A stretch of 10,910 bases of DNA, from assembly GCA_035574455.1 (NCBI GenBank), contig DATLYT010000090.1:1-10910 (forward strand), in the 5' to 3' direction. This document shows, in pieces, positions 1-7,673 of the stretch. The notes under the pieces are model-generated. The model did not search any database. It was not told the DNA's origin and was given only the letters and a program-made list of their open reading frames with translations. The DNA is from DATLYT01 sp035574455 (GTDB lineage: Bacteria; Bacteroidota; Ignavibacteria; UBA10030). Within the stretch, counting starts at the first letter, position 1; every line of letters starts with the position of its first letter. Both the position numbers and the translations under genes were made by a program.

Positions 1-40
1 CTTCTTTCAAAATCCCATCGCTTCTTTCCTTCCGCCTCAC

Positions 41-48
41 TATCTTTG
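41..48 (+). promoter_or_regulatory. possible Bacteroidota-type -7 element upstream of the nucleotidase gene
   Basis: TATCTTTG fits the TAnnTTTG -7 consensus known for Bacteroidota sigma factors and lies 16 bases before the ATG at 65. I cannot see a clean TTTG -33 partner at the usual distance, and the upstream region is cut by the window edge. Nothing else recognisable lies in bases 1-64 except an 8-base direct repeat CTTCTTTC at 1-8 and 21-28. Confidence 0.25.
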
Positions 49-64
49 AAGCGATTAAACAGCC

Positions 65-2176
65 ATGAGACAACCGTTAGCTTTTCTCCTCGTTCTCGTT
101 GTCGCTCTCTGCGGCAAGGCCGCCGCGCAGAAAACGTTGACCATCTTCCACATCAACGACACGCATAGCTACGTTTTCCCGTGGGGACCAAAAGCGAACG
201 GCGTACCGCAAAGTGGTGCCGCAGCGCGGCTTATCAAACGTCTGAACGAACTCCGTGCAACGGCGGTCAATCCGATTTTGCTGCACGGGGGCGACAGCTT
301 TACCGGCGATTTGATCTTCAACCGTTTCCTCGGTCGAGCAGAGTTTGAGATCTTTGACTCGATGGGCGTAACGGCGATGGCGCTCGGCAATCACGATTTC
401 GACATCCGGCCATTCCGACTGAAGAACGCCATCGTGCAATCGAAGGCGAAGTTCGATTTCCTCTCCGCCAATATCCGCTATAACACAGACACGAGCGGAC
501 TTTCGCAATACGTAAAGCCGTTTGTGGTGAAAACAATCGGAGACGTCAAGGTTGGAATTTTCGGACTGACAACAACCACGACGCCGTCGTACGGAGAATC
601 CGAAGCCATCACCTTTGAATCGGCTTCCTCGGCAGCACGGCGGATGGTGGATTCTCTGCGCGCGCGGAACGTCGACCTCATCGTCGCCGTTACGCATCTG
701 GGCGTGAACGAAGACCGGCAGGTCGCGCAGAACGTCGCAGGCATCGACGTCATCGTCGGGGGGCACTCGCATACGCCGTTGAGCCAGCCCGTCTTGCAGG
801 TAAACCCGGCGGGCGACACGACGGTCATCGTGCAGGCCGGCTCGAAATGGCAATATCTCGGCAGGCTTGTTCTCACGCTCACCGGTAACAGAAAGTCGTG
901 GACGTACCAACTCGAAACCATCAGCGCCCCCTTGCCGGAAGATCCAGCCTTCAGCGCCATGATGCAAAGCTACAAGGATTCCATCGTCGCGACGTACGGC
1001 GCGGTGTATTCGGACACGGTGGGTGTGCTGACCGAAGAGTTGCCGTCGGTTAATTTCGCCGGCGGCGAGTTAGAATCCCCGCTGGTGAACCTCGTTACCG
1101 ATGCGTATCGCTATGCCACAGGAGCTGACGCCGCGCTGGAAGTCGCATCGCTCATGCGCCAGAATCTCTATCGCGGCGCGATCTCTACCGCTGAGGTGCG
1201 ACAAACACTGTCGTGGGCGTACGATCCGGTGCAGAGACTTGGAAAGAGACTTTCCATCGTGCGGATGAACGGACAGATGCTCCATTTCGTGTTGAACTCT
1301 GCCCTGTCGCTTTCCTTCGACTTCTTCGGCGGCGGAGGCAGCGGTCTTGCCTTGCAAACCTCCGGCCTGCAGTACTCTATTTCGGGATTGGGTTTCGTGC
1401 CCGTCGTGCGCGATGTCTGGGTGAACGGCGAGCCGTTGGACAACAACCGCATCTACTCTGTGACGCTCAACGAGTTCGTGGCCGACTTTGCTCGGCGCTT
1501 TCCGCTCATTCAGTTCGTCAGCCGAACGGACACAACGTTTGGAGCAGATGAGGCCCTCAAGCAGTACCTCCGTTCGCTACGGCAATTTGATGGGAGCGTC
1601 ATCAGGATGGGGCGGGTGTGGGATGAGACAAGAACCTCTCCCTTGACATTTGGATTCGAAAACGAGGGAGTGTCGATCCGCTGGAGCCCGAAAGCCGGCG
1701 TGGTTTCTTACAACCTCTACCGAAAAGCCGGGCGCTCGCCATTCGTGCGCCTCAACGCAGTGCCACTCACGGTGACAGAGTTTCGCGACCCGGCAGCAAC
1801 TCGGGGAATGAAATACTACTACCAGCTTGAAGAAATCCGGTCAAACGGTTTACGTTACCTGCAACCCCCCGTCGAACATCAAGCTGGCGGATTGCCTTCA
1901 ACGACCTACCTGCGCCAGAACTTTCCCAACCCCTTTAATGCATCGACAAAGATTGTTTTCGGGCTTTCGGAAAAGAGTCGGGTACAGATTCGCGTCGTCA
2001 ACCTTCTCGGTCAGCACGTTGCTACGTTAGTGAGCGAAGAGCGTGAGCCAGGCGAGTATGAAGTGCAATGGAATGGTATGCAAGAATCGGGCATTCCTGC
2101 CGGGAGCGGACTCTACTTTATTGAGATGACAACGGCTTCTCATCGCGACCAGCGCAAGGTTGTCCTCGTCCGGTAA
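65..2176 (+). CDS. secreted 5'-nucleotidase/UshA-family metallophosphatase with type IX secretion sorting tail
   Basis: A 703-residue exported phosphohydrolase, probably releasing phosphate and nucleosides from nucleotides outside the cell. Residues 1-21 form a signal peptide (hydrophobic core, AAAQ cleavage region). The N-terminal metallophosphatase domain shows D32-x-H34, GGDS 75-78, GNHD 108-111, H211 in THLG, and GGHSH 232-236, the usual dinuclear-metal ligands. Residues about 315-515 match the 5'-nucleotidase C-terminal substrate domain, including the FGGGGSG stretch at 421-427. About 530-605 looks like a fibronectin type III-like segment (WSPKAG...YNLYRKAG). Residues about 615-703 form a Por/T9SS type A sorting domain: NFPNPFN 619-625, NLLGQ 646-650, then GLYFIEM 682-688. 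By family knowledge that tail is cleaved during secretion across the outer membrane. UshA itself is about 550 residues; the excess is the C-terminal extension. The exact substrate (nucleotide, UDP-sugar, cyclic nucleotide) cannot be told. The MFS gene follows after six bases, suggesting co-transcription. Confidence 0.93.
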   Translation: MRQPLAFLLVLVVALCGKAAAQKTLTIFHINDTHSYVFPWGPKANGVPQSGAAARLIKRLNELRATAVNPILLHGGDSFTGDLIFNRFLGRAEFEIFDSMGVTAMALGNHDFDIRPFRLKNAIVQSKAKFDFLSANIRYNTDTSGLSQYVKPFVVKTIGDVKVGIFGLTTTTTPSYGESEAITFESASSAARRMVDSLRARNVDLIVAVTHLGVNEDRQVAQNVAGIDVIVGGHSHTPLSQPVLQVNPAGDTTVIVQAGSKWQYLGRLVLTLTGNRKSWTYQLETISAPLPEDPAFSAMMQSYKDSIVATYGAVYSDTVGVLTEELPSVNFAGGELESPLVNLVTDAYRYATGADAALEVASLMRQNLYRGAISTAEVRQTLSWAYDPVQRLGKRLSIVRMNGQMLHFVLNSALSLSFDFFGGGGSGLALQTSGLQYSISGLGFVPVVRDVWVNGEPLDNNRIYSVTLNEFVADFARRFPLIQFVSRTDTTFGADEALKQYLRSLRQFDGSVIRMGRVWDETRTSPLTFGFENEGVSIRWSPKAGVVSYNLYRKAGRSPFVRLNAVPLTVTEFRDPAATRGMKYYYQLEEIRSNGLRYLQPPVEHQAGGLPSTTYLRQNFPNPFNASTKIVFGLSEKSRVQIRVVNLLGQHVATLVSEEREPGEYEVQWNGMQESGIPAGSGLYFIEMTTASHRDQRKVVLVR

Positions 2177-2182
2177 CACTCC

Positions 2183-3340
2183 ATGCAGAAGCAAAAGCTC
2201 ACCATCCTGTTTACGGTCTTCGTGGATGTTGTCGGGTTCGGCATTGTCATCCCGATCCTGCCGTACTACGTCGGCTCGTTCGGCGCATCGCCGTTCACCA
2301 TCAGCCTGCTCTTTGCCTCGTTCGCGTTTTTTGCATTCCTCAGCGCACCGTTTCTCGGCGCGCTCTCCGATAAGATCGGTCGCAGACCCGTCCTGATTGT
2401 GAGCATCCTCAGCACGGCCGTGGGATGGTTTGTCTTCGCCGGGGCACACACTATTACACTGCTGTTCGTCGGAAGGATCATTGACGGAATCGCGGCGGGC
2501 AACTTCACGATTGCGCAGAGTTATCTGGTAGATATTTCGCGGGATGAGAAGGAGCGGACGGCAAATCTTGGCGTTTTAGGAGCGATCTTCGGCATCGGCT
2601 TTACTGTCGGCCCGATGTTGGGGGGCGTGTTCAGTACGGTCTCGCACGCATTTCCCTTTTGGTTTGCAGGTATTCTGGCTTTGCTCAACACTATTCTGGC
2701 ATTCTTCTCGCTTCCCGAAACACACTTCCATCGCAGCACCTTGCCGTTGAGTTTCAATCCTTTGCGGCCGCTTGTCCGCGCTGCTCTGGACCGGAAACTT
2801 CGTCCGCTGTACATCTCATGGGTGCTGTTTGCTCTGGCCTTCGTGATCTCCCAGACTGTCTATGCAATGTATGCCGAGAGAGCGTTAGGATTCGACTCAT
2901 TTACGACCGGCATGCTCTTTACGCTTTCCGGTATCTTCATGGCGCTCAACCAGGGCTTGTTGCTCAAGCGGTTCTGGCTGAAGTATTTCAACGAGGAGCA
3001 GTTGGAGTTCGGCATGTTGGCCGCGCTGGGGATTGGGTTGGTGTTGATGTCGGTTCACAGTGTCTGGTTTTTTGCCGTCGGGACGCCGGTGCTGTCCGTC
3101 GCACAATCAACACTGCGGGTGGTCGTGACGAGTCGTGCCGCGGGGATGGCAGACCCGCAGATGAAGGGAGAGATCATCGGTATCCTGACGTCGATCTTTG
3201 CCGGAGCAATGGTGGTAGGCCCAATCGTCGCTGGGGCGTTGTTTGAAGTGTGGTTGAGTTTACCGTTCCTTGCTGCCGCGGGATGCATGGCGGTTGCAAT
3301 CCTCATCTCACAAAGCCGCTCAGCAGCAATTCCGTCCTGA
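2183..3340 (+). CDS. MFS transporter, TetA/Bcr-like drug:H+ antiporter type
   Basis: A 385-residue inner-membrane transporter with about 12 hydrophobic segments. DVVGFGIVIPILP at 15-27 in the first helix matches the TCR/Tet-type D1 motif. GALSDKIGRRP at 59-69 is the MFS motif A in the loop between helices 2 and 3. GFTVGPMLGG at 139-148 in helix 5 is the antiporter motif C, which favours drug or metabolite efflux over uptake. The length is normal for 12-helix DHA1 carriers. The ATG lies six bases after the nucleotidase stop with no obvious Shine-Dalgarno of its own, so translational coupling is plausible. Substrate unknown; the neighbour suggests a nucleoside or purine compound, but this is inference only, and a multidrug role is equally possible. 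Confidence 0.9.
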   Translation: MQKQKLTILFTVFVDVVGFGIVIPILPYYVGSFGASPFTISLLFASFAFFAFLSAPFLGALSDKIGRRPVLIVSILSTAVGWFVFAGAHTITLLFVGRIIDGIAAGNFTIAQSYLVDISRDEKERTANLGVLGAIFGIGFTVGPMLGGVFSTVSHAFPFWFAGILALLNTILAFFSLPETHFHRSTLPLSFNPLRPLVRAALDRKLRPLYISWVLFALAFVISQTVYAMYAERALGFDSFTTGMLFTLSGIFMALNQGLLLKRFWLKYFNEEQLEFGMLAALGIGLVLMSVHSVWFFAVGTPVLSVAQSTLRVVVTSRAAGMADPQMKGEIIGILTSIFAGAMVVGPIVAGALFEVWLSLPFLAAAGCMAVAILISQSRSAAIPS

Positions 3341-3343
3341 GTT

Positions 3344-3359
3344 TTTTGTTTCAACAAAA
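3344..3359. terminator. weak AT-rich hairpin in the convergent gap
   Basis: The 67-base gap between the convergent transporter and TPR genes contains TTTTGT, loop TTCA, ACAAAA, a 6-bp perfect but AT-rich stem. A second weak stem, CTTC/GAAG followed by TTTTT, lies within about 3368-3389. The convergent position makes a bidirectional terminator likely somewhere here, but neither hairpin is stable enough to call firmly. Confidence 0.25.
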
Positions 3360-3407
3360 GAACAACGCTTCTTGCAAGGCGAAGTTTTTCGTTCCTTCAA
3401 CCGCCGC

Positions 3408-4208
3408 TCAGTTTTCTCTCGTCTTCTCCCACAGCTCTTTCGCTTCTTTACGGAATTGTTCGTCGTCTTCGTCGAGCGTCGGCAGCGATTCGATCGCTTT
3501 CAGATGTTCACGAGCTTTTTCGTACTCGCCCATCTCATAGTATGCCCGTGCGCAATCGAGCCGGTACATGATGAAATCAGGACGCAGCCGGATTGCCATC
3601 TCATAGTTCTTCACCGCCTCTTCTAAACTCGCCCAACTGAGTCCTAACGGCCAGCGGAGAATCTTGGGCTTTTCGCTGACCTTGGCATGCGTTCTCCCCA
3701 TCACGTAGTAGGCCGTGCTGTTGCGCGGGTCGAGTTCCAACGCCATCTCCAAATCTTTCCGTGTTTGCTTCACAAGGTCGATCGATTCCCACACGCCGCG
3801 GAAGAGCGCAATGCGTCCGTTGGCGATGGCGCGTCGAGTATAGGCCATAGAGCTGCGCGGGTTGGCAGCAATGGCGCGGTTGGCAAACTCTAACGCCTTC
3901 TCGTACGTCTGGAGCTGGAATTCCTTTTCTGCATCCGTCGCCGTCGGCAGATGTTCGCCAATGTCAATGTAGCAACGACTGATGCGCCAGAGGATGTCGT
4001 CATTGGTCGGCTCCAGTGCGAGTGCTTCCATGTACTTCGCCAACGCTTTGTGGTTGTCAAACCGTCGCTCAGCGAGCTCGTTGGCTTCTGCCAGAAGAGC
4101 CTGAACGGGTGTGGAGTCCTTTCCTGAAGCCTGGGCATGAAGAAGTTGAAGAGGAAAAACAAGGAGGAGGAAACAGCAGAGGATGTGTGAAGGAGGTTGA
4201 GCCTTCAA
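3408..4208 (-). CDS. exported tetratricopeptide-repeat protein
   Basis: A 266-residue protein with an N-terminal signal peptide (K2, hydrophobic 9-23, LHAQA cleavage region), so probably periplasmic. It is followed by helical TPR-like units at about 36-70, 72-118 (LWRISRCYIDIGE, then ALEFANRAIAANP), 120-162 (DLEMALELDPRNS), 164-211 (AYYVMGR, then NYEMAIRLRPDF) and 214-246 (YRLDCARAYYEMGEYEKAREHLKAI). The arrangement resembles bacterial relatives of the FAM82/RMDN TPR family; I offer that only as resemblance. The start is TTG: an in-frame TAG lies 18 bases upstream, no in-frame ATG exists before the signal peptide, and GAGGA sits 7 bases before the TTG. Last gene of the etf-led minus-strand cluster, 48 bases after the DUF151 gene. 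No enzymatic motif; a protein-interaction or scaffold role is likely. Confidence 0.85.
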   Translation of the reverse strand: MKAQPPSHILCCFLLLVFPLQLLHAQASGKDSTPVQALLAEANELAERRFDNHKALAKYMEALALEPTNDDILWRISRCYIDIGEHLPTATDAEKEFQLQTYEKALEFANRAIAANPRSSMAYTRRAIANGRIALFRGVWESIDLVKQTRKDLEMALELDPRNSTAYYVMGRTHAKVSEKPKILRWPLGLSWASLEEAVKNYEMAIRLRPDFIMYRLDCARAYYEMGEYEKAREHLKAIESLPTLDEDDEQFRKEAKELWEKTREN

Positions 4209-4215
4209 AGGGAGT

Positions 4216-4220
4216 TCCTC
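4216..4220 (-). promoter_or_regulatory. Shine-Dalgarno supporting a TTG start for the TPR gene
   Basis: On the minus strand GAGGA lies 7 bases before the TTG at 4206-4208. It supports TTG initiation; later in-frame ATGs would remove the signal peptide. Confidence 0.6.
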
Positions 4221-4256
4221 GATCTACTCGGTGAGATTCGACTTTTTCGCTCGCGG

Positions 4257-4835
4257 TTAGGAATCACGCCCCTGGTGCTTGCGGATTTCGTCGCGTAGGC
4301 GCGCCGCTTTTTCGTAATCTTCTTTGGCAATCGCTTCGTTCAGCTGGTTCTGCAATTGCTCGAGCTTGGAGAGTTTCGGTTTCGGTGTTTTCTCCGTAGA
4401 CGTTGACGTAGATTGCTGAGGCAGGTCGGTTTGCTCGTTTTCGGGCACAAAGGCCGCTTCGTCCATGACTTTATCGGCAACATAGATGGGAACTCCGAAG
4501 CGCACTGCAAGAGCAATCGCGTCGCTGGGGCGAGAGTCAATTTCCTGACTATCCAGACTTAACCGTGCGTAGAACGTCCCATCCCGCAGTTCGCTGATAA
4601 ACACATCCGTCAAGCCGACGCCCAACGAATCGATAATCGTCTTCATGAGGTCGTGCGTGAGCGGTCGTGGCGGCTTAATGCCTTCCATTTCCAAGGCGAT
4701 GGACTGGGCTTCAAATGCTCCGATGATGATGGGAAGCCGTCGCGGACCGTTGATCTCTTTCAGAATCAACGCGTACGCTCCGCCGGAGGATGGACTGGTG
4801 GATAATCCCAAAATGTCAACTTGAATCTTCTCCAC
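4257..4835 (-). CDS. bifunctional nuclease family protein (DUF151) with C-terminal UVR motif
   Basis: A 192-residue protein. Residues 1 to about 135 form a DUF151/bifunctional-nuclease domain: LPIIIGAFEAQSIALEMEG at 34-52, RPLTHDL 57-63, and the hallmark SRPSDAIALAVR at 101-112. A low-complexity Ser/Thr/Pro linker follows at about 138-156. Residues about 157-187 are a UvrB/UvrC-like helical hairpin (LEQLQNQLNEAIAKEDYEKAARLRDEI). This DUF151-plus-UVR architecture is known in Bacteroidota/Chlorobiota. A plant member has reported RNase and DNase activity; the bacterial role is uncertain. The start is GTG, supported by AAGGAG 7 bases upstream and by the conserved N-terminus MEKIQVDILGLS. It lies 26 bases after etfA and so probably shares the etf transcript, without an obvious functional link. 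Confidence 0.92.
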   Translation of the reverse strand: MEKIQVDILGLSTSPSSGGAYALILKEINGPRRLPIIIGAFEAQSIALEMEGIKPPRPLTHDLMKTIIDSLGVGLTDVFISELRDGTFYARLSLDSQEIDSRPSDAIALAVRFGVPIYVADKVMDEAAFVPENEQTDLPQQSTSTSTEKTPKPKLSKLEQLQNQLNEAIAKEDYEKAARLRDEIRKHQGRDS

Positions 4836-4842
4836 GATACTT

Positions 4843-4848
4843 CTCCTT
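4843..4848 (-). promoter_or_regulatory. Shine-Dalgarno deciding a GTG start for the DUF151 gene
   Basis: On the minus strand AAGGAG lies 7 bases before the GTG at 4833-4835, which begins the conserved DUF151 N-terminus. This strong site shows that anti-Shine-Dalgarno pairing is used in this genome. Confidence 0.7.
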
Positions 4849-4861
4849 ACTTCGTTCCTAC

Positions 4862-5836
4862 TTACTTACCGAGCAACTTCCGTACTTCCTTCGTCAGCGC
4901 AGGAACGACTTCAAACGCGTCCCCGACAATGCCGTAATCTGCAACCTGAAAGATTGGCGCGTCCTTGTCCTTATTGATGGCTACAATATACTTCGAAGAG
5001 GACATTCCTGCAAGATGCTGGATCGCGCCGGAGATGCCGACGGCGATATAGAGCGACGGCGAGACCGTTTTGCCCGTCTGCCCTACTTGCTCGTCATGCG
5101 GCCGCCAGCCCGCATCGACCACCGCCCGCGAAGCTCCCACGGCACCACCGAGCGCGGCGGCAAGCTCTTCGATGATATGAAAATTCTCAGGTCCTTTCAA
5201 GCCCCTGCCGCCGGAAACGATGATGTCCGCCTCAGTAACGTCAAGCTTCCCTGTGGCTTGCGTCACCTCTTTCACGGTGACAGAAAAATCCTCGTCTGAC
5301 AAGGCGACAGAGAAATTCTCCACGGGTGCCTGGGTGCCATCACCCACTCCTGCAGTAAAGACATTGGGCCTGAGCGAGAACACCTTTACCGCTGTGGTAA
5401 TGGAGATATCCGTAATGGCCTTTCCTGCAAAAACAGGCCGGGAAGCGATGATATTCCCACCTTCCACCCGGAGCGCCGTGCAGTCTACAGCGAGACCCGC
5501 CTGCAGTTTGATTGCGACGCGGGGGGCGACATCTTTCCCCATTGCCGTTGCCGCGAGGAAAATGGCATCCGCCTTGATGCTTCTGGCAACCTCGGCGATG
5601 ACCTTCGCGTAGGCCGTTGTCGAATACCATGCCAGCCGGGGATCTTCCACCGCGAGGACTTTGTGTGCACCGTAGCCGCCGAGCTCCGACCCAAGCGCCT
5701 TCACACTGTTTCCGATTAGAAGCGCGACCACCTGACCATCTGTTTGGTCTGCGATTGTCCGAGCTGCTCGGACAATTTCGAATGCGTTCTTCTTCAGTTT
5801 ACCGTCTCGCTGTTCAGCAAATGCAAGGATAGTCAT
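4862..5836 (-). CDS. etfA: electron transfer flavoprotein subunit alpha
   Basis: A 324-residue FAD-binding subunit of the EtfAB heterodimer, which carries electrons from acyl-CoA and similar dehydrogenases to the quinone pool through an ETF:quinone oxidoreductase or another acceptor. The N-terminal Rossmann-like half covers about 1-190. The C-terminal FAD domain shows SGGRGLK 208-214, SRAVVDAGW 236-244, VGQTGK 251-256, GISGAIQH 267-274 and DYGIVGD 300-306, all diagnostic of the EtfA FAD site. Length is typical (about 310-330) with no extra ferredoxin domain. It starts 44 bases after etfB and is followed after 25 bases by the DUF151 gene. No clear Shine-Dalgarno is visible. No dehydrogenase or ETF-quinone oxidoreductase gene lies in the window, so the electron donor is not identifiable here. 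Confidence 0.97.
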   Translation of the reverse strand: MTILAFAEQRDGKLKKNAFEIVRAARTIADQTDGQVVALLIGNSVKALGSELGGYGAHKVLAVEDPRLAWYSTTAYAKVIAEVARSIKADAIFLAATAMGKDVAPRVAIKLQAGLAVDCTALRVEGGNIIASRPVFAGKAITDISITTAVKVFSLRPNVFTAGVGDGTQAPVENFSVALSDEDFSVTVKEVTQATGKLDVTEADIIVSGGRGLKGPENFHIIEELAAALGGAVGASRAVVDAGWRPHDEQVGQTGKTVSPSLYIAVGISGAIQHLAGMSSSKYIVAINKDKDAPIFQVADYGIVGDAFEVVPALTKEVRKLLGK

Positions 5837-5880
5837 AAGACAAGGAAAAAGAAAAAATGAACAATGACGTTTAGCCCCGC

Positions 5881-6627
5881 CTAGATCACTTTAGCTTCTT
5901 CGTGCAACAGGCGCACTAACTCCGGAACTGCGTCAGGCCCTGTGCCGACAATCTTTCCGGCACCTTTCGCCGGCGGCTTGCGCATCTGAAGCACCTCGAC
6001 CCGATTGTTAGGCGGGGTGGGTTGTTTCTCTTCAATCGGCTTGTTTTTCGCCGCCATGATGCCCTTCAAAGATGGATAGCGTGGTTCATTCAGCCCCTTC
6101 TGCGCCGTAATCACAATGGGCAGGCGACTTTCGACCTTCTCGTGCCCGCCTTCGATCTCGCGCTCCGCCAACACTTTGCCGTCAGTGATTTCAAGCTTGA
6201 CCACGACAGCAATCGACGGCCAGCCGAGAAGCTCGGCTACCATAGGACCGACGGCTGCATCATCCGAATCAATGGATTGCTTGCCGAAGAACACAATATC
6301 CGGCGAAAGCTCCTTAACCGCGTCGGCGAGGGCGAGGGCGACGGAATACGAATCCCGCGGCGAATCATCCTTGAGGAGTATCGCTTTGTCCACGCCCATG
6401 GCGAGAGCTTTACGAAGGGTTTCCTTGTGTGAATCTCCTCCGAGCGAGAGCGCAATGGTTTCTCCCCCGTGCTTTTCTTTCAGGCGGAGCGCTTCTTCAA
6501 CGGCAAATTCATCGTACGGATTGATAATGAAGTTAACGCCCGCGCGGTCGATGCTTTTACCGTCAGGACCGATCTTGACCTTAGTTTCTGTGTCGGGAAC
6601 GTGATTAATGCAAACTGCGATTTTCAT
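5881..6627 (-). CDS. etfB: electron transfer flavoprotein subunit beta
   Basis: A 248-residue AMP-binding subunit of electron transfer flavoprotein. It begins MKIAVCINHVPDTE, the standard EtfB N-terminus, so I chose the ATG at 6625-6627 over the longer open frame reaching 6726, whose extra 33 residues look non-conserved and would swallow the likely promoter. The nucleotide-binding stretch GKQSIDSDDAAVGPMVAELL lies at 115-134, and EPRYPSLKGIMAAKNK at 181-196 is the EtfB signature containing the partner-recognition loop. The form is the housekeeping beta-oxidation type rather than the FixA nitrogen-fixation type, as far as motifs allow; no fixC/fixX neighbours are present. First gene of the minus-strand cluster etfB-etfA-DUF151-TPR. 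It ends in TAG, showing that TAG works as a normal stop in this genome. Confidence 0.96.
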   Translation of the reverse strand: MKIAVCINHVPDTETKVKIGPDGKSIDRAGVNFIINPYDEFAVEEALRLKEKHGGETIALSLGGDSHKETLRKALAMGVDKAILLKDDSPRDSYSVALALADAVKELSPDIVFFGKQSIDSDDAAVGPMVAELLGWPSIAVVVKLEITDGKVLAEREIEGGHEKVESRLPIVITAQKGLNEPRYPSLKGIMAAKNKPIEEKQPTPPNNRVEVLQMRKPPAKGAGKIVGTGPDAVPELVRLLHEEAKVI

Positions 6628-6699
6628 GCGATGTGTAATTTCGGTTGTGAACTTCAGTTCAACGATGTGCGATGTATGAGTCGCGGATAACGTAATCAA

Positions 6700-6726
6700 A
6701 GTATAAAACTTTTTCTCAAGCGGCAA
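6700..6726 (-). promoter_or_regulatory. candidate promoter of the etfB-etfA cluster
   Basis: On the minus strand TTGCCG at 6721-6726 and TATACT at 6700-6705 form a sigma70-like pair. The -10 matches TATAAT at five of six bases, but the spacer is only 15. It sits in the 114-base gap between the interrupted barrel gene and etfB. The predicted transcript start near 6693 would leave a leader of about 65 bases. Confidence 0.35.
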
Positions 6727-6741
6727 GAGAATCTTCTTGCA

Positions 6742-7665
6742 TCACCACAGGGCTGCAGGGTTCACAACGGTAATGCCGAGGGTGAGGAGATGCGCATGTT
6801 CAGGGTACGGATTCAACCCTGTGTCCGATAAATACTCGTAGGTGAAGCCGAGACGGAAATGCGTGTTCCCTTCGATGGCAAGTCCCGCCGCTGCACCGCC
6901 CTGGAATGTACTTTGAGCGATACGATCGAATTTCGGCAATACGCTTTCCTTTGTGCCATAGAAGTTCACCATCCCCCAGTAGGTTGCGTAGAGTCCTAAC
7001 GGCCTTACCGAAAGTGGGCGGCGAAGATGCAAGATTGCACCCGCAGTTCCCACTATTCGCTTGACGTGTGGCGTCTGTGTGGAATAGCTTGAGGGTATTC
7101 GATCGTCCTGCCGGATCGTGTACAGGTCGGCGCGGAAAACGGCAAGGGCATCCGTCGCCCCATCGTCGATGGTCAACGGGAGAAGATATTTCGCCTGCAG
7201 ACTTCCATAGATCAACGACCGTTCACGTCTCAGGATAAGGTTGTCCACGTCGTGTTTGCAACGATGGAAGTACCCAATCTGCTAGTACGAAGTCCCTGCC
7301 CGTTGTGTGTAAAGAAATCCTTCTTGCCAGAAAACCGCGCGAGGGTTGAAGCGAATGTCATTGTCCGGGTTGGCAATAAATTCGATATCCCCCAGAAATG
7401 CGAGACTTGCCTCGTTTCCCACTCGGAAAAGCTCGATAAAGGTACCCAAGCGCTGAATCCACGCGTGCTCGGCATCTCGTACGAGCCGGTAGGCACCAAA
7501 TTCTCCCCAGCCACCACTCGAATGCATCCAGCTCCATTCTCCTTCTCGTGTGGGGTGAAGCGTGTTCATCAAAGGATTGATGGTGAACCAGCGGTCGGGA
7601 AACCGCTGTGCGCGCATGGGATTTGTTGAAAGAATGAGGAGAACAACAATGATAAGGGGCGGCAT
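6742..7665 (-). pseudogene. outer-membrane beta-barrel-like protein interrupted by an in-frame TAG
   Basis: One reading frame of 308 codons from ATG (7663-7665) to TGA (6742-6744), broken by a single TAG at 7282-7284 (codon 128). The first 127 codons encode a signal peptide (PPLIIVVLLILS core, MRAQ cleavage region) and alternating-residue strands rich in Trp, Tyr and Phe. The 179 codons after the stop continue in the same frame with strongly protein-like sequence: QIGYFHRCKHDVDN directly after the stop, several strand-like segments, and a terminal aromatic residue (ALW) as in outer-membrane barrels. A sense codon such as TGG or CAG would need only one base change to become this TAG. I do not recognise the family with certainty. 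A strong Shine-Dalgarno, AGGAGG, precedes the ATG by 8 bases, so initiation looks intact. Possibilities are a recent nonsense mutation, a base-call error, or genuine read-through; etfB ending in TAG argues against genome-wide recoding. Confidence 0.75.
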
Positions 7666-7673
7666 GGCACTTC

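Noticed and set aside
77..967. Long open frame antisense to the nucleotidase gene
   Set aside because: It is a shadow of the real coding strand: no recognisable domain, arginine-rich composition, and complete overlap with a well-supported gene.
6628..6726. 33-residue N-terminal extension of EtfB
   Set aside because: EtfB proteins begin with MKIAVCINHV-like sequence; the extension lies over the probable promoter and does not resemble a known targeting segment.
6713..6731. Inverted repeat TTCTC/GAGAA after the barrel gene as a terminator
   Set aside because: Five-pair stem without a directly following T run on the minus strand, and it overlaps the candidate etfB -35 region.
7282..7284. TAG as a recoded codon (for example pyrrolysine)
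   Set aside because: etfB ends naturally in TAG in this window, no pyl genes are visible, and the protein family gives no reason to expect a special residue; a mutation or sequence error is simpler.
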